Assembly (NCBI GenBank): GCA_036172665.1
Contig: CM069873.1
Span: forward strand, 42,316,001-42,380,000
Origin: Prosopocoilus inquinatus
Taxonomy: Eukaryota > Arthropoda > Insecta > Coleoptera > Lucanidae
Reading direction: 5' to 3'
Length of the DNA: 64,000 nucleotides
Shown here: positions 39,901 through 54,800 of the stretch, one piece after another
How positions within the stretch are numbered: the stretch's first letter is position 1
Layout: every line of letters begins with the position of its first letter
Notes under the pieces: model-generated
The model's database searches: none
What the model was told of the DNA's origin: nothing
Seen by the model: the letters and a program-made list of their open reading frames with translations, nothing else
Translations under genes and position numbers: made by a program

Positions 39901-40800
39901 GATTAGATACATCACGGGAACAACGCTAATACGTGTTGTTTCGTTCATAACTATTTCCAGCTTCTGCTGCGTCCGAGAACTTTGTATCTCACATCAGAGT
40001 TACTGGAGTCCATCCAAACGTCAAATAACATGATAGATGAGTAAGGATCGATTAGATACATCACAGGAACAACGCTAATACGTGCTGTTTCATTTAAAAC
40101 TATTTCCAGCTTCAGCTGCGTCCGAGAACTTCGTATCTCACATCAAAGTTACTGGAGTCAATCGAAACGCCAAATAACATGATAGATAAGTAAGGATCGA
40201 TTAGATACATCACAGGAACAACGCTAATGCGTGTTGTTTCATTTAAAACTATTTCCAGCTTCAGCTGCGTCCGAGAACTTCGTATCTCACTTCAGAGTTA
40301 CTGGAGCCCATCCAAACGTCAAATAACATGATAGATGAGTAAGGATCGATTACATTCATCACAGGAACAACGCTAATACGTGTTGTTTCGTTTAAAACTA
40401 TTTCCAGCTTATGCTGCGTCCGAAAACGTCGTATCTCACTTCAGAGTTACTGGAGTCCATCGAAACGTCAAATAACATGATAGATAAGTAAGGATCGATT
40501 AGATACAGCACAGGAACAACACTAATGCGTTTTGTTTCGTTTAAAACTATTTCCAGCTCCTGCTGCGGCCAAAAACTTCGTATCTCACATCAGAGTTACT
40601 AGAGTCCATCGAAACGTCAAATAACATGATAGATGAGTAAGGATCGATTAGATACATCACAGGAACAACGCTAATACGTGTTGTTTCGTTTAAAACTATT
40701 TCCAGCTTCTGCTGCGTCCGAAAATTTCGTATCTCACATTAGAGTTATTGGAGTCCATCGAAACGTCAAATAACATAGTAGCTAAGTAAGGATCGATTAG
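32599..40800 (+). repeat. 8.2-kb segmental duplication within the array, left copy
   Basis: Colinear with 48843-57044 at an offset of 16,244 bp (109 monomers plus the 3-bp insertion at about 45950). Shared rare markers include TTTCCTATCTC (37000 and 53244), GATCGATCAG (37811 and 54055), CATGACAGATAAG (near 38540), GGAAAAACGC (near 39025), GATAAGAAAGG (near 39291) and GCGTTTTGTT (near 40527). By eye there are roughly 15-20 mismatches over 55 monomers. Confidence 0.85.
36738..37992 (+). repeat. 35-monomer-spaced pair F, left copy (1255 bp)
   Basis: Matches 41953-43207 at an offset of 5,215 bp (35 monomers). The left edge is G/C at 37 bases into line 36701-36740 (36737 against 41952), the right edge G/A (37993 against 43208). 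Contains the distinctive TTTCCTATCTC and CATCGTAGC variants. After the right edge the match resumes at an offset of 34 monomers, showing one monomer lost from the right copy or gained in this one. Confidence 0.75.
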
Positions 40801-41952
40801 GTACATCACAGGAACAACGCTAATACGTGTTGTTTCGTTCAAAACTATTTCCAGCTTCTGCTGCGTCCGAAAACTTTGTATCTCACATCAGAGTTACTAG
40901 AGTCCATCGAAACGCCAAATGACATGATAGATGGGTAAGGATCGATTAGATATATCACAGGAACAACGCTAATGCGTGTTGTTTCGTTTAAAACTATCTC
41001 CAGCTTCTGCTGCGTCCGAAAACTTTGTATCTCACATCAGAGTTACTGGAGTCCATCCAAACGTCAAATAACATGATAGATAAGTAAAGATCGATTAGAT
41101 ACATCACAGGAACAACGCTAATACGTGTTGTTTCGTTCAAAACTATTTCCAGCTTCTGCTGGGTAAGAGAACTTTGTATCTCACATCAGAGTTACTGGAG
41201 TCCATCCAAACGTCAAATACCATGATAGATGAGTAAGGATCGATTAGACACATCACAGGAACAACGCTAATACGTATTGTTTCGTTTAAAACTATTTCCA
41301 GCTTCTGCTGCGTCCGAAAATTTCGTATCTCACATTAGAGTTACTGGAGTCCATCGAAACGTCAAATAACATAGTAGCTAAGTAAGGATCGATTAGATAC
41401 ATCACAGGAACAACGCTAATACGTGTTGTTTCGTTTAAAACTATTTCCAGCTCCTGCTGCGTCCAAAAACTTCGTATATCACATCAGAGTTACTAGAGTC
41501 CATCGAAACGTCAAATAACATGATAGATGAGTAAGGATCGATTAGTTACATCACAGGAACAATGCTAATGCGTGTTGTTTCATTTAAAACTATTTCCAGC
41601 TTCTGCTGCGTCCGAAAATTTCGTATCTCACATTAGAGTTACTGGAGTCCATCGAAACGTCAAATAACATAGTAGCTAAGTAAGGATCAATTAGATACAT
41701 CACAGGAACAACGCTAATACTTGTTGCTTCGTTTAAAACTATTTCCAGCTCCTGCTGCGCCCAAAAACTTCGTATCTTACATCAGAGTTACTAGAGTCCA
41801 TCCAAACGTCAAATAACATGATAGATAAATAAGGATCGATTAGATACATCACACGAACAACGCTAATGCGTGTTGTTTCGTTTAAAACTATTTCCAGCTC
41901 CTGCTGCGTCCAAAAACTTCGTATCTCACATCAGAGATACTAGAGTCCATCC

Positions 41953-43207
41953 AAACGTCAAATAACATGATAGATGAGTAAGGATCGATTAGATACATCA
42001 CAGGAACAACGCTAATGCGTGTTGTTTCGTTTAAAACTATCTCCAGCTTCTGCTGCGTCCGAAAACTTTGTATCTCACATCAGAGTTACTGGAGACCATC
42101 CAAACGTCAAATAACATGATAGATAAGTAAGGATCGATTAGATACATCACAGGAACAACGCTAATACGTGTTGTTTCGTTCAAAACTATTTCCAGCTTCT
42201 GCTGCGTCCGAAAATTTCCTATCTCACATTAGAGTTACTGGAGTCCATCGAAACGTCAAATAACATCGTAGCTAAGTAAGGATCGATTAGATACATCACA
42301 GGAACAACACTAATGCGTGCTGTTTCGTTTAAAACTATTTCCAGCTCCTGCTGCGTCCAAAAACTTCGTATCTCACATCAGAGTTACTAGAGTCCATCGA
42401 AACGTCAAATAACATGATAGATGAGTAAGGATCGATTAGATACATCACAGGAACAACGCTAATACGTGTTGTTTCGTTCAAAACTATTTCCAGCTTCTGG
42501 TGCGTCCGAAAACTTTGTATCTCACATCAGAGTTACTGGAGTCCATCGAAACGCCAAATAACATGATAGATGAGTAAGGATCGATTAGATACATCACAGG
42601 AACAACGCTAATGCGTGTTGTTTCGTTTAAAACTATCTCCAGCTTCTGCTGCGTCCGAAAACTTTGTATCTCACATCAGAGTTACTGGAGTCCATCCAAA
42701 CGTCAAATAACATGATAGATAAGTAAGGATCGATTAGATACATCACAGGAACAACGCTAATACGTGTTGTTTCGTTCAAAACTATTTCCAGCTTCTGCTG
42801 CGTCCGAGAACTTTGTATCTCACATCAGAGTTACTGGAGTGCATCCAAACGTCAAATAACATGATAGATAAGTAAGGATCGATTAGATACATCACAGGAA
42901 CAACGCTAATGCGTGTTGTTTCATTTAAAACTATTTCCAGCTTCTGCTGCGTCCGAAAATTTCGTATCTCACATCAGAGTTACTGGAGTCCATCGAAACG
43001 TCAAATAACATAGTAGATAAGTAAGGATCGATTAGATACATCACAGGAACAACGCTAATACGTGTTGTTTCGTTCAAAACTATTTCCAGCTTCTGCTGCG
43101 TCCGAGAACATTGTATCTCACATCAGAGTTACTGGAGTCCATTCAAACGTCAAATAACATGATAGATGAGTAAGGATCGATTAGATACATCACAGGAACA
43201 ACGCTAA
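41953..43207 (+). repeat. 35-monomer-spaced pair F, right copy
   Basis: Partner of 36738-37992. TTTCCT at 42215 corresponds to 37000. Private changes include CTGGTGCG near 42497 (CTGCTGCG in the partner) and GATTAGATACATC where the partner has GATCAGATACATC (near 37815). Preceded by the zone C segment with the CTGGGTAAG marker (GGG at 41161). Confidence 0.75.
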
Positions 43208-46002
43208 TACGTGCTGTTTCATTTAAAAGTATTTCCAGCTTCAACTGCGTCCGAGAACTTCGTATCTCACATCAAAGTTACTGGAGTTCATCGAAACGCC
43301 AAATAACATGATAGATGAGTAAGGATCGATTAGATACATCACAGGAACAACGCTAATGCGTGTTGTTTCATTTAAAACTATTTCCAGCTTCAGCTGGGTC
43401 CGAGAACTTCGTATCTCACTTCAGAGTTGCTGGAGCCCATCCAAACGTCAAATAACATGATAGATGAGTAAGGATCGATTACATTCATCACAGGAACTAC
43501 GCTAATACGTGTTGTTTCGTTTAAAACTATTTCCAGCTTCTGATGCGTCCGCGAACATTGTATCTCACATCAGAGTTACTGGAGTCCATTCAAACGTCAA
43601 ATAACATGATAGATGAGTAAGGATCGATTAGATACATCACAGGAACAACGCTAATGCGTGTTGTTTCGTTTAAAACTATTTCTAGCTTCAGTTGCGCCCG
43701 AGAACTTCGTATCTCACATCAAAGTTACTGGAGTCCATCGAAACGCCAAATAACATGATAAATGAGTAAGGATCGATTAGATACATCACAGGAACAACGC
43801 TAATGCGTGTTGTTTCGTTTAAAACTATTTCCAGCTTCTGCTGCGTCCGAAAATTTCGTATCTCACATTAGAGTTACTGGAGTCCATCGAAACGTCAAAT
43901 AACATGATAGATGAGTAAGGATCGATTAGATACATCACAGGAACAACGCTAATACGTGCTGTTTCATTTAAAACTATTTCCAGCTTCAACTGCGTCCGAG
44001 AACTTCGTATCTCACATCAAAGTTACTGGAGTTCATAGAAACGCCAAATAACATGATAGATGAGTAAGGATCGATTAGATACATCACAGGAACAACGCTA
44101 ATGCGTGTTGTTTCATTTAAAAGTATTTCCAGCTTCAGCTGGGTCCGAGAACTTCGTATCTCACTTCAGAGTTGCTGTAGCCCATTCAAACTTCAAATAG
44201 CATGATAGATGAGTAAGGATCGATTACATTCATCACAGGAACTACGCTAATACGTGTTGTTTCATTTAAAACTATTTCCAGCTTCTGCTGCGTCCGAGGA
44301 CTTTGTATCTCACATCAGAGTTACTGGAGTCCGTCCAAACGTCAAATAACATGATAGATGAGTAAGGATCGATTACATTTATCACAGGAACTATGCTAAT
44401 ACGTGTTGTTTCGTTTAAAACTATTTCCAGTTTCTGCTGCGTCCGAAAACGTCGTATCTCACATCAGAGTTACTGGAGTCCATCGAAACCTCAAATAACA
44501 TGATAGATAAGTAAGGATCGATTAGATACAGCACAGGAACAACAGTAATGCGTGTGGTTTCGTTTAAAACTATTTCCAGCCCCTGCTGCGTCCAAAACCT
44601 TCGTATCTCACATCAGAGTTACTAGAGTCCATCGAAGCGTCAAATAACATGATAGATGAGTAAGGATCGATTAGATACATCACAGGAACAGCGCTAATGC
44701 GTGTTGTTTCATTTAAAACTATTTCCAGATTCTGCTGCGTTCGAAAATTTCGTCTCTCACATCAGAGTTACTGGAGTCCATCGAAACGTCAAATAACATA
44801 GTAGATAAGTAAGGATCGATTAGATACATCACAGGAACAACGCTAATACGTGTTGTTTCGTTCAAAACTATTTCCAGCTTCTGCTGCGTCCGAGAACTTT
44901 GTATCTCACATCAGAGTTACTGGAGTCCATTCAAACGTCAAATAACATGATAGATGAGTAAGGATCGATTAGATACATCACAGGAACAACGCTAATGCGT
45001 GTTGTTTCGTTTAAAACTATTTCCAGCTCCTGCTGCGTCCGAAAATTTCGTATCTCACATTAGAGTTACTGGAGTCCATCGAAACGTCAAATAACATGAT
45101 AGATGAGTAAGGATCGATTAGATACATCACAGGAACAACGCTAATGCGTGTTGTTTCGTTTAAAACTATTTCCAGCTTCTGCTGCGTCCTAAAATTTCGT
45201 ATCTCACATTAGAGATACTGGAGTCCATCGAAACGTCAAATAACATGATAGATGAGTAAGGATCGATTAGATACATCACAGGAACAACGCTAATACGTGT
45301 TGTTTCGTTCAAAACTATTTCCAGCTTCTGCTGCGTCCGAAAATTTCGTATCTCACATTAGAGTTACTGGAGTCCATCGAAACGTCAAATAACATCGTAG
45401 CTAAGTAAGGATCGATTAGATACATCACAGGAACAACACTAATGCGTGCTGTTTCGTTTAAAACTATTTCCAGCTCCTGCTGCGTCCAAAAACTTCGTAT
45501 CTCACATCAGAGTTACTAGAGTCCATCGAAACGTCAAATAACATGATAGATGAGTAAGGATCGATTAGATACATCACAGGAACAACGCTAATGCGTGTTG
45601 TTTCGTTTAAAACTATCTCCAGCTTCTGCTGCGTCCGAAAACTTTGTATCTCACATCAGAGTTACTGGAGTCCATCCAAACCTCAAATAACATGATAGAT
45701 AAGTAAGGATCGATTAGATACATCACAGGAACAACGCTAATACGTGTTGTTTCGTTCAAAACTATTTCCAGCTTCTGCTGCGTCCGAGAACTTTGTATCT
45801 CACATCAGAGTTACTGGAGTCCATTCAAACGTCAAATAACATGATAGATGAGTAAGGATCGATTAGATACATCACAGGAACAACGCTAATGCGTGTTGTT
45901 TCGTTTAAAACTATTTCTAGCTTCAGCTGCGCCCGAGAACTTCGTATCTCACGTCACACAAGTTACTGGAGTCTATCGAAACGCCAAATAACATGATAAA
46001 TG
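43208..46002 (+). repeat. Zone C mosaic between duplicated blocks
   Basis: Monomers of zone C types in an order not matched in one piece elsewhere. It includes a diverged local repeat five monomers apart: the GTTGCTG monomers at 43426 and 44171 are 745 bp apart, each after a TTCAGCTGGGTCC monomer and followed by a GATTACATTCATC end. Private-looking variants cluster here: CATAGAAACG near 44035, GCTGTAGCCCATTC near 44174, GAGGACTTTG near 44297, TTTATCACAGGAACTATG near 44379, CGTGTGGTTTCG near 44552 and GACCTCAAAT-type changes near 44487. It may be an older remnant among younger duplications. Confidence 0.65.
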
Positions 46003-46050
46003 AGTAAGGATCGATTAGATACATCACAGGAACAACGCTAATACGTGCTG
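45899..46050 (+). repeat. 152-bp monomer with a net 3-bp insertion
   Basis: Where related monomers read CTCACATCAAAGTTACTGG, this one reads CTCACGTCACACAAGTTACT, three bases longer, at about 45951-45961. The next monomer starts 152 bp later at 46051 and the register stays shifted by 3 bp to the window end. The insertion resembles a local CAC/ACA slippage. It occurs once; the homologous monomers elsewhere lack it. Confidence 0.9.
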
Positions 46051-48385
46051 TTTCATTTAAAACTATTTCCAGCTTCAACTGCGTCCGAGAACTTCGTATC
46101 TCACATCAAAGTTACTGGAGTTCATCGAAACGCCAAATAACATGATAGGTGAGTAAGGATCGATTAGATACATCACAGGAACAACGCTTATGCGTGTTGT
46201 TTCATTTAAAACTATTTCCAGCTTCAGCTGGGTCCGAGAATTTCGTATCTCACTTCAGAGTTGCTGGAGCCCATCCAAACGTCAAATAACATGATAGATG
46301 AGTAAGGATCGATTACATTCATCACAGGAACTACGCTAATACGTGTTGTTTCGTTTAAAACTATTTCCAGTTTCTGCTGCGTCCGAAAACGTCGTATCTC
46401 ACATCAGAGTTACTGGAGTTCATCGAAACGTCAAATAACATGATAGATAAGTAAGGATCGATTAGATACAGCACAGGAACAACACTAATGCGTGTTGTTT
46501 CGTTTAAAATTATTTCCAGCTCCTGCTGCGTCCAAAACCTTCGTATCTCACATCAGAGTTACTAGAGTCCATCGAAACGTCAAATAACATGATAGATGAG
46601 TAAGGATCGATTAGATACATCACAGGAACAACGCTAATACGTGTTGTTTCGATCAAAACTATTTCCAGCTTCTGCTGCGTCCGAGAACTTTGTATCTCAC
46701 ATCAGAGTTACTGGAGTCCATCCAAACGTCAGATAACATGATAGATAAGTAAGGATCGATTAGATACATCACAGGAACAACGCTAATACGTGTTGTTTCG
46801 TTCAAAACTATTTCCAGCTTCTGCTGCGTCCGAGAACTTTGTATCTCACATCAGAGTTACTGGAGTCCATCCAAACGTCAAATAACATGATAGATGAGTA
46901 AGGATCGATTAGACACATCACAGGAACAACGCCAATACGTGTTGTTTCGTTTAAAACTATTTCCAGCTTCTGCTGCGTCCGAAAATTTCGTATCTCACAT
47001 TAGAGTTACTGGAGTCCATCGAAACGTCAAATAACATGATAGATGAGTAAGGATCGATTAGATACATCACAGGAACAACGCTAATACGTGCTGTTTCATT
47101 TAAAACTATTTCCAGCTTCAACTGCGTCCGAGAACTTCGTATCTCACATCAAAGTTACTGGAGTTCATCGAAACGCCAAATAACATTATAGATGAGTAAG
47201 GATCGATTAGATACATCACAGGAACAACGCTAATGCGTGTTGTTTCATTTAAAACTATTTCCAGCTTCAGCTGGGTCCGAGAACTTCGTATCTCACTTCA
47301 GAGTTGCTGGAGCCCATCCAAACGTCAAATAACATGATAGATGAGTAAGGATCGATTACATTCATCACAGGAACTACGCTAATACGTGTTGTTTCATTTA
47401 AAACTATTTCCAGCTTCTGCTGCGTCCGAAAACTTTGTATCTCACATCAGAGTTACTGGAGTCCATCGAAACGTCAAATAACATAGTAGATAAGTAAGGA
47501 TCGATTAGATACATCACAGGAACTGCGCTAATACGTGTTGTTTCGTTCAAAACTATTTCCAGCTTCTGCTGCCTCCGAGAACATTGTATCTCACATCAGA
47601 GTTACTGGAGTCCATTCAAACGTCAAATAACATGATAGATGAGTAAGGATCGATTAGATACATCACAGGAACAACGCTAATGCGTGTTGTTTCGTTTAAA
47701 ACTATTTCCAGCTTCAGCTGCGCCCGAGAACTTCGTATCTCACATCAAAGTTACTGGAGTCCATCGAAACGCCAAATAACATGATAAATGAGTAAGGATC
47801 GATTAGATACATCACAGGAACAACGCTAATGCGTGTTGTTTCGTTTAAAGCTATTTCCAGCTTCTGCTGCGTCCGAAAATTTCGTATCTCACATTAGAGT
47901 TACTGGAGTCCATCGAAACGTCAAATAGCATGATAGATGAGTAAGGATCGATTAGATACATCACAGGAACAACGCTAATGCGTGTTGTTTCATTTAAAAC
48001 TATTTCCAGCTTCTGCTGCGTCCGAAAATTTCGTATCTCACATCAGAGTTACTGGAGTCCATCGAAACGTCAAATAACATAGTAGATAAGAAAGGATCGA
48101 TTAGATACAGCACAGGAACAACACTAATGCGTGTTGTTTCGTTTAAAACTATTTCCAGCTCCTGCTGCGTCCAAAAACTTCGTATCTCACATCAGAGTTA
48201 CTAGAGTCCATCGAAACGTCAAATAACATAGTAGCTAAATAAAAATCGATTAGATACATCACAGGAACAACGCTAGTACGTGTTGTTTCGTTCAAAACTA
48301 TTTCCAGCTTCTGCTGCGTCCGAAAACTTTGTATCTCACATCAGAGTTACTGGAGTCCATCGAAACGCCAAATAACATGATAGAT
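46003..48385 (+). repeat. 16-monomer duplication D, left copy (2383 bp)
   Basis: Matches 58966-61348 at an offset of 12,963 bp (87 monomers). Shared rare variants: AACGCTTATGCG (46183 and 59146), GTCCAAAACC (near 46530), TTTCGATCAAAAC (near 46650), AACGCCAATACG (near 46929), GGAACTGCGC (near 47519), GCCTCCGAG (near 47572) and AAATAAAAATCG (near 48237). About eight mismatches seen by eye, including CATTATAG near 47185 (CATGATAG in the partner). The edges are G/A at 46002 and A/G at 48386. Confidence 0.82.
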
Positions 48386-48842
48386 AAGTAAGGATCGATT
48401 AGATACATCACAGGAACAACGCTAATACGTGTTGTTTCGTTCATAACTATTTCCAGCTTCTGCTGCGTCCGAGAATTTTGTATCTCACATCAGAGTTACT
48501 GGAGTCCATCCAAACGTCAAATAACATGATAGATGAGTAAGGATCGATTAGATACATCACAGGAACAACGCTAATACGTGTTGTTTCGTTTAAAACTATT
48601 TCCAGCTTCTGCTGCGTCCGAAAATTTCGTATCTCACATTAGAGTTACTTGAGTCCATCGAAACGTCAAATAACATGATAGATGAGTAAGGATCGATTAG
48701 ATACATCACAGGAACAACGCTAATACGTGCTGTTTCATTTAAAACTATTTCCAGCTTCAGCTGCGTCCGAGAACTTCGTATCTCACATCAAAGTTACTGG
48801 AGTCAATCGAAACGTCAAATAACATGATAGATAAGTAAGGAT

Positions 48843-51800
48843 CGATTAGATACATCACAGGAACAACGCTAATGCGTGTTGTTTCGTTTAAAACTATTTA
48901 CAGCTTCAGCTGCGTCCGAGAACTTCGTATCTCACATCAAAGTTACTGGAGTCCATCGAAACGCCAAATAACATGATAGATGAGTAAGGATCGATTAGAT
49001 ACATCACAGGTACAACGCTAATGCGTGTTGTTTCGTTTAAAACTATTTCCAGCTTCTGCTGCGTCCGAAAACTTTGTATCTCACATCAGAGATACTGGAG
49101 TACATCCAAACGTCAAGTAACATGATAGATGACTAAGGATCGATTAGGCACATCACAGGAACAACGCTAATACGTGTTGTTTCGTTCAAAACTATTTCCA
49201 GCTTCTGCTGCGTCCGAGAACATTGTATCTCACATTAGAGTTACTGGAGTCCATTCAAACGTCAAATAACATGATAGATGAGTAAGGATCGATTAGATAC
49301 GTCACAGGAACAACGCTAATGCGTGTTGTTTCGTTTAAAACTATTTCTAACTTCAGCTGCGCCCTAGAACTTCGTATCTCACATCAAAGTTACCGGAGTG
49401 CATCCAAACGTCAAATAACATGATAGATGAGTAAGGATCGATTAGATACATCACAGGAACAACGCTAATGCGTGTTGTTTCATTTAAAACTATTTCCAGC
49501 TTCTGCTGCGTCCGAAAATTTCGTATCTCACATTAGAGTTACTGGAGTCCATCGAAACGTCAAATAACATAGTAGCTAAGAAAGGATCAATTAGATACAT
49601 CACAGGAACAACGCTAATACGTGTTGTTTCGTTCAAAACTATTTCCAGCTTCTGCTGCGTCCGAGAACATTGTATCTCACATTAGAGTTACTGGAGTCCA
49701 TTCAAACGTCAAATAACATGATAGATGAGTAAGGATCGATTAGATACGTCACAGGAACAACGCTAATGCGTGTTGCTTCGTTTAAAACTATTTCCAGCTC
49801 CTGCTGCGCCCAAAAACTTCGTATCTTACATCAGAGTTACCAGAGTCCATCGAAACGTCAAATAACATGATAGATGAGTAAGGATCGATTAGATACATCA
49901 CAGGTACAACGCTAATGCGTGTTGTTTCGTTTAAAACTATTTCCAGCTTCTGCTGCGTCCGAAAACTTTGTATCTCACATTAGAGTTACTGGAGTCCATC
50001 GAAACGTCAAATAGCATGATAGATGAGTAAGGATCGATTAGATACATCACAGGAACAACGCTAATGCGTGTTGTTTCGTTTAAAATTATCTCCAGCTTCT
50101 GCTGCGTCCGAAAACTTTGTATCTCACATCAGAGCTACTGGAGTCCATCCAAACGTCAGATAACATGATAGATAAGTAAGGATCGATTAGATACATCACA
50201 GGAACAACGCTAATACGTGTTGTTTCGTTCATAACTATTTCCAGCTTCTGCTGCGTCCGAGAACTTTGTATCTCACCTCAGAGTTACTGGAGTCCATCCA
50301 AACGTCAAATAACATGATAGATGAGTAAGGATCGATTAGATACATCACAGGAACAACGCTAATACGTGTTGTTTCGTTTAAAACTATTTCCAGCTTCTGC
50401 TGCGTCCGAAAATTTCGTATCTCACATTAGAGTTACTGGAGTCCATCGAAACGTCAAATAACATGATAGATGAGTAAGGATCGATTAGATACATCACAGG
50501 AACAACGCTAATACGTGCTGTTTCATTTAAAACTATTTCCAGCTTCAGCTGCGTCCGAGAACTTCGTATCTCACATCAAAGTTACTGGAGTCAATCGAAA
50601 CGCCAAATAACATGAAAGATAAGTAAGGATCGATTAGATACATCACAGGAACAACGCTAATGCGTGCTGTTTCATTTAAAACTATTTCCAGCTTCAGCTG
50701 CGTCCGAGAACTTCGTATCTCACTTCAGAGTTACTGGAGCCCATCCAAACGTCAAATAACATGATAGATGAGTAAGGATCGATTACATTCATCACAGGAA
50801 CAACGCTAATACGTGTTGTTTCGTTTAAAACTATTTCCAGCTTATGCTGCGTCCGAAAACGTCGTATCTCACTTCAGAGTTACTGGAGTCCATCGAAACG
50901 TCAAATAACATGATAGATAAGTAAGGATCGATTAGATACAGCACAGGAACAACACTAATGCGTGTTGTTTCGTTTAAAACTATTTCCAGCTCCTGCTGCG
51001 GCCAAAAACTTCGTATCTCACATCAGAGTTACTAGAGTCCATCGAAACGTCAAATAACATGATAGATGAGTAAGGATCGATTAGATACATCACAGGAACA
51101 ACGCTAATACGTGTTGTTTCGTTTAAAACTATTTCCAGCTTCTGCTGCGTCCGAAAATTTCGTATCTCACATTAGAGTTATTGGAGTCCATCGAAACGTC
51201 AAATAACATAGTAGCTAAGTAAGGATCGATTAGGTACATCACAGGAACAACGCTAATACGTGTTGTTTCGTTCAAAACTATTTCCAGCTTCTGCTGCGTC
51301 CGAAAACTTTGTATCTCACATCAGAGTTACTAGAGTCCATCGAAACGCCAAATAACATGATAGATGGGTAAGGATCGATTAGATACATCACAGGAACAAC
51401 GCTAATGCGTGTTGTTTCGTTTAAAACTATTTCCAGCTTCTGCTGCGTCCGAAAACTTTGTATCTCACATCAGAGTTACTGGAGTCCATCCAAACGTCAA
51501 ATAACATGATAGATGAGTAAGGATCGATTAGATACATCACAGGAACAACGCTAATACGTGTTGTTTCGTTCAAAACTATTTCCAGCTTCTGCTGCGTCCG
51601 AGAACTTTGTATCTCACATCAGAGTTACTGGAGTCCATCCAAACGTCAAATAACATGATAGATGAGTAAGGATCGATTAGATACATCACAGGAACAACGC
51701 TAATACGTGTTGTTTCGTTCAAAACTATTTCCAGCTTCTGCTGCGTCCGAGAACTTTGTATCTCACATCAGAGTTACTGGAGTCCATCCAAACGTCAAAT

Positions 51801-54800
51801 AACATGATAGATAAGTAAAGATCGATTAGATACATCACAGGAACAACGCTAATACGTGTTGTTTCGTTCAAAACTATTTCCAGCTTCTGCTGGGTAAGAG
51901 AACTTTGTATCTCACATCAGAGTTACTGGAGTCCATCCAAACGTCAAATACCATGATAGATGAGTAAGGATCGATTAGACACATCACAGGAACAACGCTA
52001 ATACGTATTGTTTCGTTTAAAACTATTTCCAGCTTCTGCTGCGTCCGAAAATTTCGTATCTCACATTAGAGTTACTGGAGTCCATCGAAACGTCAAATAA
52101 CATAGTAGCTAAGTAAGGATCGATTAGATACATCACAGGAACAACGATAATACGTGTTGTTTCGTTTAAAACTATTTCCAGCTCCTGCTGCGTCCAAAAA
52201 CTTCGTATATCACATCAGAGTTACTAGAGTCCATCGAAACGTCAAATAACATGATAGATGAGTAAGGATCGATTAGTTACATCACAGGAACAATGCTAAT
52301 GCGTGTTGTTTCATTTAAAACTATTTCCAGCTTCTGCTGCGTCCGAAAATTTCGTATCTCACATTAGAGTTACTGGAGTCCATCGAAACGTCAAATAACA
52401 TAGTAGCTAAGTAAGGATCAATTAGATACATCACAGGAACAACGCTAATACTTGTTGCTTCGTTTAAAACTATTTCCAGCTCCTGCTGCGCCCAAAAACT
52501 TCGTATCTTACATCAGAGTTACCAGAGTCCATCGAAACGTCAAATAACATGATAGATAAATAAGGATCGATTAGATACATCACACGAACAACGCTAATGC
52601 GTGTTGTTTCGTTTAAAACTATTTCCAGCTCCTGCTGCGTCCAAAAACTTCGTATCTCACATCAGAGATACCAGAGTCCATCCAAACGTCAAATAACATG
52701 ATAGATGAGTAAGGATCGATTAGATACATCACAGGAACAACACTAATGCGTGCTGTTTCGTTTAAAACTATTTCCAGCTCCTGCTGCGTCCAAAAACTTC
52801 GTATCTCACATCAGAGTTACTAGAGTCCATCGAAACTTCAAATAACATGATAGGTGAGTAAGGATCGATTAGATACATCACAGGAACAACGCTAATACGT
52901 CTTGTTTTGTTTAAAACTATTTCCAGCTTCTGCTGCGTCTGAAAATTTCGTATCTCACATTAGAGTTATTGGAGTCCATCGAAACGTCAAATAACATGAT
53001 AGATGAGTAAGGATCGATTAGATACATCACAGGAACAACGCTAATGCGTGTTGTTTCGTTTAAAACTATCTCCAGCTTCTGCTGCGTCCGAAAACTTTGT
53101 ATCTCACATCAGAGTTACTGGAGACCATCCAAACGTCAAATAACATGATAGATAAGTAAGGATCGATTAGATACATCACAGGAACAACGCTAATACGTGT
53201 TGTTTCGTTCAAAACTATTTCCAGCTTCTGCTGCGTCCGAAAATTTCCTATCTCACATTAGAGTTACTGGAGTCCATCGAAACGTCAAATAACATCGTAG
53301 CTAAGTAAGGATCGATTAGATACATCACAGGAACAACACTAATGCGTGCTGTTTCGTTTAAAACTATTTCCAGCTCCTGCTGCGTCCAAAAACTTCGTAT
53401 ATCACATCAGAGTTACTAGAGTCCATCGAAACGTCAAATAACATGATAGATGAGTAAGGATCGATTAGATACATCACAGGAACAACGCTAATACGTGTTG
53501 TTTCGTTCAAAACTATTTCCAGCTTCTGCTGCGTCCGAAAACTTTGTATCTCACATCAGAGTTACTGGAGTCCATCGAAACGCCAAATAACATGATAGAT
53601 GAGTAAGGATCGATTAGATACATCACAGGAACAACGCTAATGCGTGTTGTTTCGTTTAAAACTATCTCCAGCTTCTGCTGCGTCCGAAAACTTTTTATCT
53701 CACATCAGAGTTACTGGAGTCCATCCAAACGTCAAATAACATGATAGATAAGTAAGGATCGATTAGATACATCACAGGAACAACGCTAATACGTGTTGTT
53801 TCGTTCAAAACTATTTCCAGCTTCTGCTGCGTCCGAGAACTTTGTATCTCACATCAGAGTTACTGGAGTGCATCCAAACGTCAAATAACATGATAGATAA
53901 GTAAGGATCGATTAGATACATCACAGGAACAACGCTAATGCGTGTTGTTTCATTTAAAACTATTTCCAGCTTCTGCTGCGTCAGAAAATTTCGTATCTCA
54001 CATCAGAGTTACTGGAGTCCATCGAAACGTCAAATAACATAGTAGATAAGTAAGGATCGATCAGATACATCACAGGAACAACGCTAATACGTGTTGTTTC
54101 GTTCAAAACTATTTCCAGCTTCTGCTGCGTCCGAGAACATTGTATCTCACATCAGAGTTACTGGAGTCCATTCAAACGTCAAATAACATGATAGATGAGT
54201 AAGGATCGATTAGATACATCACAGGAACAACGCTAATGCGTGTTGTTTCGTTTAAAACTATTTCCAGCTTCTGCTGCGTCCGAAAATTTCGTATCTCACA
54301 TTAGAGTTACTGGAGTCCATCGAAACGTCAAATAACATGATAGATGAGTAAGGATCGATTAGATACATCACAGGAACAACGCTAATACGTGCTGTTTCAT
54401 TTAAAAGTATTTCCAGCTTCAACTGCGTCCGAGAACTTCGTATCTCACACCAAAGTTACTGGAGTTCATCGAAACGCCAAATAACATGATAGATGAGTAA
54501 GGATCGATTAGATACATCACAGGAACAACGCTAATGCGTGTTGTTTCATTTAAAACTATTTCCAGCTTCAGCTGGGTCCGAGAACTTCCTATCTCACTTC
54601 AGAGTTGCTGGAGCCCATCCAAACGTCAAATAACATGATAGATGAGTAAGGATCGATTACATTCATCACAGGAACTACGCTAATACGTGTTGTTTCGTTT
54701 AAAACTATTTCCAGCTTCTGCTGCGTCCGAAAACTTTGTATCTCACATCAGAGTTACTGGAGTCCATCCAAACGTCAAATAACATGACAGATAAGTAAGG

